A stretch of 64,000 bases of DNA from Zoogloea sp. (GTDB lineage: Bacteria; Pseudomonadota; Gammaproteobacteria; Burkholderiales; Rhodocyclaceae): positions 26,990-90,989 of the forward strand of contig NZ_JAFLDT010000010.1 of NCBI RefSeq assembly GCF_017302315.1, given 5' to 3'. The position numbers were made by a program, and so were the translations under genes. This document shows positions 47,092 through 56,221 of the stretch, piece after piece. The notes beneath the pieces are model-generated. The model saw only the letters and a list, made by a program, of their open reading frames with translations. It was not told the DNA's origin and did no database searches. Each line of letters starts with the position of its first letter. The stretch's first letter is position 1.

Positions 47092-47763
47092 TCACAAATC
47101 GTAGATCTTTTCGCGCAGGATCACGCCACCGTCGGTTTCCTCAATCAGGCCACGCAGGCCCAGGTCCTTCATCACGCGGCTGACCATCTCGCGGGAGGCG
47201 CCGATCATCTTGGCAATGTCCTGCTTCGAGATCTTCTTCTTTACCATCTTCAGCCCGTCAACCTCTTCGGACATCTCGAGGAGCAGGCGCGCCACGCGGC
47301 CATAGACGTCCATCAGCGCCAGACTTTCAATCTTGCGGTCGGCATCACGCAGGCGGCGGGTGAGATTGCACATCACATGCCAGGAGAGCTCGAAGTTCTC
47401 CTGCATCAGGCGCTTGAAATCGGTCTTGGCAATGGTCACCAGATCGGCCGGCGACACCGCTACCACGGACGCGGAGCGGGGACTGTCGTCGAGCACGCCC
47501 ATTTCACCAAACATCTCGCCCTGGCCAAGAATGGTGAGGATCACTTCACGACCATCCTCATCGCTGACCATGACCTTCAGATTTCCCGTCAGGACAAAAT
47601 AGACGAAATCCGTACGGTCACCTTCGTGCACCACGGCAGAGCCCCGCGGCACCCGTCGCATCATTGCGCAGCGCGCAACGGCCGCCAGCCGGTCATCGCC
47701 CAGGCCCTGGAAAATCGGGAAGGTCCGCAGGGCAATCGTGGACACGGAGCTGGTTACGGTCAT
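47092..47763 (-). CDS. CRP-type transcriptional regulator (Crp/Fnr family)
   Basis: The 223-residue protein has an N-terminal cyclic-nucleotide-binding domain, with GEMFGEMGVLDDSPRSASVVA preserving the Gly-Glu and Arg-Ser contacts of cAMP-binding CRP, a dimer helix, and a C-terminal HTH whose recognition helix reads SREMVSRVM, keeping the Arg, Glu and Arg of E. coli CRP that read TGTGA. It lacks the cysteine set of FNR, so it is not an oxygen sensor of that kind. GGAGAGG precedes the ATG. A TATACT-type -10 lies about 75 bases upstream on its strand. Confidence 0.9.
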   Translation of the reverse strand: MTVTSSVSTIALRTFPIFQGLGDDRLAAVARCAMMRRVPRGSAVVHEGDRTDFVYFVLTGNLKVMVSDEDGREVILTILGQGEMFGEMGVLDDSPRSASVVAVSPADLVTIAKTDFKRLMQENFELSWHVMCNLTRRLRDADRKIESLALMDVYGRVARLLLEMSEEVDGLKMVKKKISKQDIAKMIGASREMVSRVMKDLGLRGLIEETDGGVILREKIYDL

Positions 47764-47866
47764 AAGGCCTCTCCTAAGCAGGATGCAAATTAATTGGCAA
47801 ACGGCACAAACTGGCCGTCATGCACACACAACGGCAAAGTATAGATCAAACTTGAGTCGCATCTAA

Positions 47867-48955
<1,089 letters not shown>

Positions 48956-48971
48956 AGCCATCACCAGCCGC

Positions 48972-48998
48972 AACGGACCGGGCCTCCCGGTCCGTTTT
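48972..48998 (+). terminator. Rho-independent terminator after trxB
   Basis: An 11-bp perfect stem (AACGGACCGGG at 48972-48982 and CCCGGTCCGTT at 48986-48996) with a 3-base loop is followed by TTTT. It begins 17 bases after the trxB stop and separates it from the Smr gene. Confidence 0.85.
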
Positions 48999-49026
48999 CA
49001 TTTCTCGACTTCCTCTTTCGCACGCC

Positions 49027-50025
49027 ATGGGCAAGGACAAGCACAACGCCGGACTCGACGCCCTCAAGGCCATCAGGAAACAGGTGCCCAGCAGCGTGGT
49101 TGTCAAGGCGCTCGCCGGCAAGCCGAGACGCACACCGGATGCGGTGAGCCCCCCCGCCGAGCCCGATGAGGCCGGGCTCTTCCGTCAGCAGGTGGGCGCC
49201 GTCCAGCCCGTGCGCGGCAGCGGCCAGGCCGATATCAGCCGCCCCAGGCCGGCCCCGGTGCCCCGCCCCCGGCCCGCCGATCCTGAACCCGAGGCCCCGC
49301 GCCGCAGCCACCGTGTCGACGAGAACGACCCGATGGCCTTGTTCCGCGCCGCCCTTGGCGACATCGCCCCGATCAAGGATTTCAACCGGGCCGACCTGAG
49401 CCAGCAACGCCAGCAGGCCAATCCCCAGGTGCGCGCCGTCGACAACTGGGTACCGCCGCCCAGCCTGCTCGACGGACCAGTCAGCCACGACCCCGCCGAA
49501 CTCTTCCGCCAGGTGGCCGGCGCCGTTGCACCCCTCAAGGACAAGAACCTGGCCGACGTGGAACGCCCCGTGCCCGCCCCCCGGCCGCGCCAGCGCGAGG
49601 AGGACGAGCGGGAAGTACTGCGCGAGGCCATCGAGACCCCGCTGAGCTTCGAAGACCGCCTCGACACCGGCGACGAAGCCGCCTACCTGCGCACCGGCCT
49701 GCCCCGCCGGGTGCTCACCGATCTGCGCCGGGGTCGCTGGGTGGTCCAGGGCGAACTGGACCTGCACGGTCTCACCCGTGACGAGGCCCGCGCCAGCCTG
49801 GCCCAGTTCATCGCCCTGTCCCTGCAGCAGGGGCGACGGTGCCTGCGCGTGATCCATGGCAAGGGTCACGGCTCCCCCGGGCGCATGCCTGTCCTCAAAC
49901 ATCTGTCGCGCGGCTGGCTGGCCCAGCGGGAAGACATCCTCGCCTTCTGCCAGGCCCGCCCCCACGATGGCGGAGATGGCGCATTGCTGGTCCTGCTGCA
50001 GGCCGGCGGCAACGCCCGCAGCTGA
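49027..50025 (+). CDS. Smr-domain protein with a threefold N-terminal repeat
   Basis: The C-terminal ~100 residues form a small MutS-related (Smr) domain with the characteristic ELDLHGLTRDEAR (about 243-255) and HGKGHGS (about 278-284), often a nuclease or RNA-binding module. Unusually, the N-terminal half carries the short motif that precedes Smr domains in related proteins three times: LFRQQVGAVQP (51-61), LFRAALGDIAP (105-115) and LFRQVAGAVAP (159-169), exactly 54 residues apart, separated by Pro/Arg-rich linkers. The product is soluble, 332 residues. Its cellular role is not known. Confidence 0.85.
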   Translation: MGKDKHNAGLDALKAIRKQVPSSVVVKALAGKPRRTPDAVSPPAEPDEAGLFRQQVGAVQPVRGSGQADISRPRPAPVPRPRPADPEPEAPRRSHRVDENDPMALFRAALGDIAPIKDFNRADLSQQRQQANPQVRAVDNWVPPPSLLDGPVSHDPAELFRQVAGAVAPLKDKNLADVERPVPAPRPRQREEDEREVLREAIETPLSFEDRLDTGDEAAYLRTGLPRRVLTDLRRGRWVVQGELDLHGLTRDEARASLAQFIALSLQQGRRCLRVIHGKGHGSPGRMPVLKHLSRGWLAQREDILAFCQARPHDGGDGALLVLLQAGGNARS

Positions 50026-50159
50026 GCGCGCCCGGCCCCTCCGGGGCAGGTGACGCGACCGTGGCAGGCAGCGCCACCCTCAAAATTAGTCCTTATAATT
50101 CAGCATCTTCTAATACAGATCCCGGAAAATCCGTGTTTTCCCGAGGTCTTTGGCGATTC

Positions 50160-50201
50160 TTGCCCGGCATCAATTTTTATCAGTCCCCGGACACCTAGAG
50201 T
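50160..50201 (+). promoter_or_regulatory. Candidate FNR/DNR-type box and promoter for nosZ
   Basis: TTGCC-CGGC-ATCAA (50160-50173) matches the FNR consensus TTGAT-N4-ATCAA at 8 of 10 positions. A -10-like TAGAGT at 50196-50201 would give a start near 50208, which places the box centre at -41.5, the class II position for FNR-type activators. A 7-bp hairpin, CTGCGAC/GTCGCAG (50205-50223), follows in the leader, 110 bases before nosZ. The 307-base gap 50026-50332 holds no gene; a TATAAT at 50094-50099 without a -35 is also present. Confidence 0.5.
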
Positions 50202-50332
50202 GCGCTGCGACGGATTGTCGCAGGGACAAGATGCCGCACCCCGGCCGTGCCTCTCCTGCGTCGTCCATCCAGCAATGCCCGCCCCATGGCGTGGCCAGTT
50301 CGCCTTCGGCTTAGGACACACGGAGACCCGCA

Positions 50333-52285
50333 ATGAACACGCAAGACATCAAACAAAACGACCAGGACATGGTTCCGGGACGCCGCAAGTTCCTGAACAC
50401 CGCCGCCCTCGCCGGCCTCACCGGCGCTGGCCTGTCCGTAGGCCTGTCCTCCTGCAAGCAGGAAGCCACCGCCCCGGCCGCAGCCTCCGCAGGTGCTGCA
50501 CCTGCCGCTGCCCCGGCCGCGGCAGGCCACGCCAGTTCCGTTCATCTGGCCCCGGGCCAGCTCGACGAGTACTACGGCATCTGGTCCGGTGGTCACACCG
50601 GTGACATGCGCATCCTGGGCATCCCCTCCGGCCGTGAGATCACCCGCGTACCGGTGTTCAATCCGGACCCGCTGATCGGCTGGGGCATCACCAACGAGTC
50701 CAAGGCCATTATGGGCACCAAAGCCGACGGCAGCCTGCGCTACACCGTCGCCGACACCCACCACACCCACGCCTCGTACAAGAACGGCACCTACGACGGC
50801 AAGTACGCCTGGATCAACGACAAGATCAATGGCCGCATCGCCCGGGTAAAGCTTGACACCTTCGAGTGCGACAGGATCACCGAGATCCCCAACATCCAGG
50901 GCTTCCACGGCATCTTCCCGGACAAAGCCGACCCGGTTGACCCGGCCATCAACTACACGACCCGGGTATTCGCCGGTGCCGAATTCAGCATTCCGCTGCC
51001 CAACGACGGCAGCCACATGGACGACACCAGCAAGTACCGCTCGCTGTTTACCTGCCTCGACGCCGAAACCATGGCAATACGCTGGCAGGCCCTGATAGAC
51101 GGGAACTGCGATCTGGTTGCCAGCTCCTTCGACGGAAAGCTGGCCGCCACCAACCAGTACAACACCGAGATGGGCGCCAAGTACGAGGACATGATGTCCG
51201 CCGAAAAGGATGCCTGCACCTTCTTCCACATCGCCCGTATCGAGCAGGCCGTCAAGGATGGCAAGTTCAAGACCTACGGCGACAGCAAGGTGCCGGTGGT
51301 GGACTGCACCCGCGAGTCCAACAAGGATCCAAAGACCGCCCTGGCTGCCTATGTACCGGTTCCCAAGAACCCCCACGGCGTTAACGCCAGCCCGGACAAG
51401 AAGTACTTCATCTGCTCCGGCAAGCTGTCCCCTACCGCCACCGTGATTGAGCTCGCCAAGGTGCTCGACTACTTCGAGGGCAAGCTCGAGGACATCAAGA
51501 CCGCCGTCGTCGCCGAGGTCGAACTCGGCCTTGGCCCCCTGCACACCGCCTTCGACGGTCGCGGCAACGCCTTCACCACCCTGTTCCTGGACTCCCAGGT
51601 CGTGAAGTGGAACGTGGAAGCCGCGATCAAGTTCCACGCTGGTGACAAGAACGCCAAGTACATCGTCGACCGCCTGGACGTGCAATACCAACCGGGCCAC
51701 CTCAACGCCTCGCAATCCGAAACCGTCGAGGCTGACGGCAAGTGGCTGTGCGTGGGCTGCAAGTTCTCCAAGGACCGCTTCCTGCCCGTCGGCCCCCTGC
51801 ACCCCGAGAACGAACAGCTGATCGACATCTCCGGTGAAAAGATGAAGCTCATCGCCGACCACCCGGTCCGCCCCGAGCCCCACGACTTCATCATCGTCAA
51901 GCGCGAGCACATCAAGACCCGTCAGGTTTACAACCTGGACGACTTCCCCAATGCCATCAAGGACCCGAAGGAATCCGGCGTCTTCCGCAGTGGCAACAAG
52001 GTCACCGTCAAGCTGGTGTCCCAGGCGCCGGCCTTCAGCCTGCGCGAGTTCACGGTAAAGAAGGGCGATGAAGTCACCCTCATCCTCACCAACCTGGACA
52101 AGGTGGAGGACTTGACCCACGGCTTCGCGATCCCGAAGTACAACATCAACTTCATCGTCAATCCCCTGGAAACCAAGTCGGTCACCTTCAAGGCCGACAA
52201 GCCGGGTGTGTACTGGGCCTACTGCACGCACTTCTGCCACGCGCTGCACCTGGAAATGCGCACCCGCATGATCGTCGAAAAGTAA
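50333..52285 (+). CDS. nosZ: Nitrous oxide reductase (Tat-exported, NosZ)
   Basis: NosZ reduces N2O to N2 in the periplasm using the CuZ cluster and a CuA electron-entry site. The 650-residue precursor has a Tat signal with twin arginines in PGRRKFLNTAALAGLTGAGL (residues ~17-36), typical of clade I enzymes. The beta-propeller carries DTHHTHASYKNGTYDGKY and GLGPLHTAFDGRGNAYTT-like GLGPLHTAFDGRGNAFTT with CuZ-type histidines; the C-terminal cupredoxin domain has the CuA loop CTHFCHALHLEM (two Cys, His, Met). The residue between the two Cys that is Trp in Pseudomonas and Paracoccus is His here. It has its own promoter region and a strong terminator. Confidence 0.97.
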   Translation: MNTQDIKQNDQDMVPGRRKFLNTAALAGLTGAGLSVGLSSCKQEATAPAAASAGAAPAAAPAAAGHASSVHLAPGQLDEYYGIWSGGHTGDMRILGIPSGREITRVPVFNPDPLIGWGITNESKAIMGTKADGSLRYTVADTHHTHASYKNGTYDGKYAWINDKINGRIARVKLDTFECDRITEIPNIQGFHGIFPDKADPVDPAINYTTRVFAGAEFSIPLPNDGSHMDDTSKYRSLFTCLDAETMAIRWQALIDGNCDLVASSFDGKLAATNQYNTEMGAKYEDMMSAEKDACTFFHIARIEQAVKDGKFKTYGDSKVPVVDCTRESNKDPKTALAAYVPVPKNPHGVNASPDKKYFICSGKLSPTATVIELAKVLDYFEGKLEDIKTAVVAEVELGLGPLHTAFDGRGNAFTTLFLDSQVVKWNVEAAIKFHAGDKNAKYIVDRLDVQYQPGHLNASQSETVEADGKWLCVGCKFSKDRFLPVGPLHPENEQLIDISGEKMKLIADHPVRPEPHDFIIVKREHIKTRQVYNLDDFPNAIKDPKESGVFRSGNKVTVKLVSQAPAFSLREFTVKKGDEVTLILTNLDKVEDLTHGFAIPKYNINFIVNPLETKSVTFKADKPGVYWAYCTHFCHALHLEMRTRMIVEK

Positions 52286-52321
52286 TCGACACCCCGCAAC
52301 ACGTTGATAAATGAAGTATTT

Positions 52322-52350
52322 GGGGAGACGTCCGCGTCTCCCCTTTTTTT
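52322..52350 (+). terminator. Rho-independent terminator after nosZ
   Basis: A perfect 9-bp stem GGGGAGACG/CGTCTCCCC with a TCCG loop (52322-52343) is followed by seven T. It is 36 bases after the nosZ stop, so nosZ can be a separate transcript from nosR. Confidence 0.9.
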
Positions 52351-52418
52351 CTTGCAGCGCGTGATCTTCTTTGCCTGTGGCGAATTGACTCAGCTTAAGG
52401 CGCCCGCCGGACCGAATC

Positions 52419-52442
52419 ATCAGAATCCGCGCACATTCTGAT
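52419..52442. promoter_or_regulatory. Dyad in front of nosR
   Basis: ATCAGAAT (52419-52426) and ATTCTGAT (52435-52442) form a perfect 8-bp inverted repeat with an 8-base spacer, ending 19 bases before the nosR start. It may be an operator or a leader hairpin near the ribosome site (GGAG at 52452). A weaker FNR-like TTGACTCAGCTTAA (7 of 10) lies at 52385-52398. Confidence 0.4.
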
Positions 52443-52461
52443 CGAATAGCGGAGCCCTGCG

Positions 52462-54654
52462 ATGAAAGCCCTGCGCCTACTGAGCGCAATTGCCGGCAAG
52501 CTGGCCCTGTGCGCCACCCTGCTGCAACCTGCCACTACTCTGGCCGACACCTACGAGGTCAAGCTGCCGCCGGAGCTGGCCACCTCCCCCCGGATGTGCG
52601 ACTACGCCCCCTGCAAGGACGTGATCCCCGGGGCCATCGCCTTCTCCGAGCGCAAGGGCCAGCCCTGGTACGTGGAAGCCTACAAGGACGAAGCCGGACA
52701 GAAGAAGCTCCTCGGCTACGTGATGCTGTCCACCGACATCACCGACATCCCGGCCTATTCGGGCAAGCCGGTGGTCACCCTGATCGGCATGGACACGGCG
52801 GGCAAGTTCACCGGGGTGAAGATCCTCAAGCATTCCGAGCCCATCCTGCTGCTCGGCATCCCCGAGTCGGCCCTGGTCAAGTTCAATGACCAGTACCTGG
52901 GCAAGTTCGTGGGGGACAACATCGAGATCGGCAAGTCCCGCCCCGAGGAAAACCTCATCGGCCTCGACGCCATCACCGGGGCCACCGTCACCGTCATCGC
53001 CCAGAACCAGGTGATGATGACCAGCGGCAGCGAGGTGGCCAAGCAGGTGGGCATCCTCAAGCCGGTCAACCGCCCCCAGGCCCGCTTTCCGGCCTCCACC
53101 GCCACGCCCTCGTGGGCCGAGCTGGTGGCAGACGGCAGTGTCCAGCGACTCACCGTGAAGCCCGAAGAGGTTGGCCTGAAGAGCGACGGCCGCCCCTACA
53201 TGGACCTGTGGTTCGGCTACCTCAACCAGCCCACCATCGGCCGCGCGATACTCGGCAAGGACGGCTACGAGGGGCTGATGGGCCGCCTCAAGGAAGGCGA
53301 GCACGCCATCTTCATCATCGCCAACAACAGCATGGACTCCTTCAAGGGCTCCGGCTTCGTCCGCGGCGGCCTCTACGACCGGGTCCAGGTGCGCCAGGAC
53401 AAGGACGGCTTCACCTTCCGCGATCTGGACTACGTGAACCTGTGGGGCATCTCGGCCGCCGGTGCCCCGGCCTTCAACGAATCGGCGATCTTCATCATCC
53501 GCGGCAAGGGCTTCTCCGCCGCCTACCCATGGAAGCTGGTCTTCCTGGGCAACAAGATCGACAAGGAAACCGCCGCCAAGACCTTCGCCAATTTCGACAA
53601 GGAATACTGGCTCGCCGACAGATACCTGGAAGGCGGCCGCCCCGTGGTGGTCAAGCCCGACCCCACCTGGCTGAAGGTCTGGAAGGACAAGGTGGTGGAG
53701 ATCGTCGCCTTCACCGCCCTGCTCCTCATCATCGCCGCCGCCTACGCCAGCCGCGACAAGCTGGTGCGCCGCGCCGACCGCAAGAACAAGTGGCCAGTGA
53801 ATGTCTTCAAGTACACCGGCTGGGTGATCAGCATCGGCTTCGTGGGCTTCTACGCCATGGCCCAGCCGTCCATCACCCAGGTGCTCACCTGGTTCCATAG
53901 CCTGCTGTTCCAGTGGAAGTGGGAGCTCTTCCTGTCCGATCCGCTGATCTTCATCTTCTGGATCTTCATCATCATCACCGTCTTCGTGTGGGGCCGGGGG
54001 CTCTTCTGCGGCTGGTTGTGCCCCTTCGGCTCCCTGTCCGAGCTGCTCTACAAGATCGGCCAGGCCGTCGGCCTCAAGCGCTTCCAGTTTCACCTGCCCC
54101 AGGCACTGCACGACAAGCTCAAGTGGGTGAAGTACGCAGTGTTCTTCGGCCTGCTGGCGGTGTCCTTCTTCAGCATGGGGCTGGCCGAACAGCTGGCCGA
54201 GGTCGAACCCTTCAAGACCACTTTCCTGGTCGGCCTGCTCAACCGCAGCTGGCCCTACACCCTGTTCGCCGGTGGCCTGCTGGGCCTGTCCATCTTCACC
54301 GAGCGGCCCTTCTGCAAATACCTGTGCCCCCTGGGTGCCGCCCTGGCCATGCCCACCACCTTCCGCTGGTTCGGGCTCCGGCGGAAGGACGAGTGCACCA
54401 GCTGCAAGGCCTGCGCCAAGGGCTGCGGCTCCCTCGCCATCGATACCAAGGGCAACATCGACCAGCGGGAATGCATGCTGTGCCTGGATTGCATGGTGCT
54501 CTACTACGATGACCATGCCTGCCCGCCCCTGGCCCAGGAACGCAAGCGCCGGACCAAGGCCGGCCAACCTCTTACGCCCATCAACGGCAAGGGCTACTTC
54601 ATCCCCATCCACCCGCTACCCATGGACAAGAACAGCAAAGGAGTCGAGGCATGA
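52462..54654 (+). CDS. nosR: NosR: FMN/iron-sulfur membrane protein for N2O respiration
   Basis: NosR is needed for nosZ expression and for electron supply to NosZ. The 730-residue protein has a signal/membrane N terminus, a periplasmic FMN_bind domain with the flavin-attachment motif ITGATVTV near residue 173, several membrane helices (about 412-630) with the conserved CGWLCPFGS and CKYLCPLG, and a C-terminal cytoplasmic ferredoxin part with CTSCKACAKGC and CMLCLDC. Its stop overlaps the following gene. Here it follows nosZ instead of preceding it. Confidence 0.96.
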   Translation: MKALRLLSAIAGKLALCATLLQPATTLADTYEVKLPPELATSPRMCDYAPCKDVIPGAIAFSERKGQPWYVEAYKDEAGQKKLLGYVMLSTDITDIPAYSGKPVVTLIGMDTAGKFTGVKILKHSEPILLLGIPESALVKFNDQYLGKFVGDNIEIGKSRPEENLIGLDAITGATVTVIAQNQVMMTSGSEVAKQVGILKPVNRPQARFPASTATPSWAELVADGSVQRLTVKPEEVGLKSDGRPYMDLWFGYLNQPTIGRAILGKDGYEGLMGRLKEGEHAIFIIANNSMDSFKGSGFVRGGLYDRVQVRQDKDGFTFRDLDYVNLWGISAAGAPAFNESAIFIIRGKGFSAAYPWKLVFLGNKIDKETAAKTFANFDKEYWLADRYLEGGRPVVVKPDPTWLKVWKDKVVEIVAFTALLLIIAAAYASRDKLVRRADRKNKWPVNVFKYTGWVISIGFVGFYAMAQPSITQVLTWFHSLLFQWKWELFLSDPLIFIFWIFIIITVFVWGRGLFCGWLCPFGSLSELLYKIGQAVGLKRFQFHLPQALHDKLKWVKYAVFFGLLAVSFFSMGLAEQLAEVEPFKTTFLVGLLNRSWPYTLFAGGLLGLSIFTERPFCKYLCPLGAALAMPTTFRWFGLRRKDECTSCKACAKGCGSLAIDTKGNIDQRECMLCLDCMVLYYDDHACPPLAQERKRRTKAGQPLTPINGKGYFIPIHPLPMDKNSKGVEA

Positions 54655-55073
54655 CCATCGCCGACAGGAACGAGCTGCGTCAGCCCCACTACGGCACCGC
54701 CTCCGGCCCCGGCTGGCTGGTCGCCGAACTCCGCGACCACCTGTGGCCATGGGCCGGCAAGGGCCAACCCGCCCGCAAAGCCATCCAGGGAGCCGGCTTT
54801 GCACTAGCCCTGGCCGCCACGGTCGCCTGGGTGATGGCGGCCCTCGGCCACCTGTCGGCCGGCGCCATCATCGGCTGGTGGTTCGGCTGGAGTGTGTTCG
54901 AAGTGCTGGTGAGACTGGACGCCAAACCCTACGTGAAAGAGGGCCCCTGGTGGGGCCGCCTGTACCGTCGGGCCTCGACGATGGACATGCTGTGCTACGT
55001 GAGCTTCAAGAACCTGCTGATCGGCGCGGTGCTCTTCATCGGCCTGAAAGGCGCAGGCGTCCTGCAGGTCTGA
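54651..55073 (+). CDS. Small membrane protein coupled to nosR, function unknown
   Basis: I cannot assign a function. The 140-residue protein overlaps the nosR stop by ATGA and so is translated with it. It has three hydrophobic stretches (about residues 42-62, 67-85 and 118-138) with aromatic-rich GWWFGWSVFEVLV and no cysteine motif beyond one Cys in MLCYVSFKN. The position suggests a role with NosR in the membrane. Confidence 0.75.
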   Translation: MTIADRNELRQPHYGTASGPGWLVAELRDHLWPWAGKGQPARKAIQGAGFALALAATVAWVMAALGHLSAGAIIGWWFGWSVFEVLVRLDAKPYVKEGPWWGRLYRRASTMDMLCYVSFKNLLIGAVLFIGLKGAGVLQV

Positions 55074-55122
55074 CGCCACGTGGGGCTTGAGTGACCGCCA
55101 CACACGGCGCGGGGGATCCGCT

Positions 55123-55728
55123 TCAGGGCTTGGGCACGCAATGCATGGGGACTGCCTGCCAGCCCCACACCACGGTCGCCTCACCCTGATGCTCCCAAAA
55201 GCTCTCGTTGCGTCCTTCGTACCGGGTGCCGCTGGCGGCGGGCACCTGACGCATCAGGGAAGTCTCGTCACCCCGCTCGGCAATCAAGCTGGCCGGATCG
55301 GTACGAAAGTGGGTCACCACCAGTTCGTTGGCGGCCGACCCATCGCAGGCAAAGCGGAAGGGGCCCAGTGCCTCGACCAGCCGGTAGCGGGCCTGGAGCT
55401 CGGTGATCCGCAGGTGATAGGCCTCCTCGACACAGCGCCGCACGTCCTTGCTCTTCCAGCAGTCGTTGCGCCCCTTGATCCAGCCACGCTGCTCGGCACG
55501 CAGAAAGGGCGGACGCTCGTTGTCCGCCTTTCTTTCGGCCGCGGCATAGACCTCGGCCAGTTGCAGATCCAGAGCGGACAGGCCTGCATCGCGACAGATC
55601 CGCTCCTCGATGCTGCCCGAGAAAGTCTTGTTGCAGGGAAAGGACGGACCCGCGGCCTCCGCCTGAACTGCGGCGAGCACCAGCAGTGCAACCAACTGCA
55701 GGCTCCGGCCCGCAATACCCCGCGCCAC
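55123..55728 (-). CDS. Exported LprI/MliC-type lysozyme-inhibitor-like protein
   Basis: The 201-residue protein, taken from a GTG at 55728 that follows the upstream stop by two bases, has a signal peptide (ARGIAGRSLQLVALLVLAAV). Residues about 30-110 resemble the LprI/DUF1311 domain, with cysteines in FPCNKTF, RICRDAGLSALD, NDCWKS and RRCVEEAY; residues about 125-200 resemble a MliC-type lysozyme-inhibitor domain with FACDGS and the final MHC. It runs against the nos genes. An earlier in-frame GTG at 55785 would overlap the previous gene. Confidence 0.75.
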   Translation of the reverse strand: MARGIAGRSLQLVALLVLAAVQAEAAGPSFPCNKTFSGSIEERICRDAGLSALDLQLAEVYAAAERKADNERPPFLRAEQRGWIKGRNDCWKSKDVRRCVEEAYHLRITELQARYRLVEALGPFRFACDGSAANELVVTHFRTDPASLIAERGDETSLMRQVPAASGTRYEGRNESFWEHQGEATVVWGWQAVPMHCVPKP

Positions 55729-55730
55729 CC

Positions 55731-56009
55731 TCAGCCGCCCTGCTCTTCGTAGGCCGACGGTGTCACCCCCGCACCGGCCAGGCACTCACGCAGGTGCTTG
55801 ATCTCCTGCTTACCGAACTCGTTGCTGTGATGGGGATGGTGCAAGAAGAACTCATGCTTGTTGAGCAGCACACGGAAACGGGCGCCATGACTGGGCTCGA
55901 TGTCGGCCCCCACATGCTTGAGCAGGGATTCCACCTCGCGCCACTGGATGTTGCTGCAGATCGGTTCGCGGAAGATCGCTTCGAGCAGATTACGGTGCTT
56001 GTGGCTCAT
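55731..56009 (-). CDS. HicA-like small protein
   Basis: The 92-residue protein resembles the HicA mRNA-interferase fold group: SHKHRNLLEAIFREP, an EVESLLKHVGADIE helix, and HHPHHSNEFGKQEIKHLRECLAGAG near the end. It starts at 56009 with GGAGG seven bases upstream. The usual catalytic His context (G-x-H) is not clear, and no HicB antitoxin gene is adjacent, so toxin activity is doubtful. It forms a two-gene unit with the LprI/MliC-like gene, inserted opposite the nos genes. Confidence 0.7.
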   Translation of the reverse strand: MSHKHRNLLEAIFREPICSNIQWREVESLLKHVGADIEPSHGARFRVLLNKHEFFLHHPHHSNEFGKQEIKHLRECLAGAGVTPSAYEEQGG

Positions 56010-56151
56010 GACATGCCCTCCCAGTGATTGTCCCGCCATTCTTGCACCACCGGGTCACGCCGGGTATGACCTGAGTCAGTCGGGAGCCCAATCAACCTGG
56101 TCGCACTCCGCGGCCAACGGATGGACATCGACCGGTCCATGCCCCCGAGAA

Positions 56152-56165
56152 TTCACATACATCAA
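56152..56165. promoter_or_regulatory. Possible FNR-like box upstream of nosD
   Basis: TTCAC-ATAC-ATCAA matches the FNR consensus at 8 of 10 positions, 57 bases before the nosD start. No good -10 is found at the class II distance (CACACT at 56188-56193 is poor), so the call is weak. It would allow nosDFYL to be expressed separately from nosZR. Confidence 0.3.
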
Positions 56166-56221
56166 GGCTGCATGCGGCAATCCGCCGCACACTCAGCGCA
56201 TTCCGCTTCCACCCCACCGCC

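Noticed and set aside
50195-52489. A 764-codon open frame antisense to nosZ
   Set aside because: Long antisense frames are expected in GC-rich coding DNA; the translated sequence is a Val/Gly/Asp-rich shadow and nosZ is certain.
52477-54612. A 711-codon open frame antisense to nosR
   Set aside because: It is a shadow of nosR with low-complexity composition.
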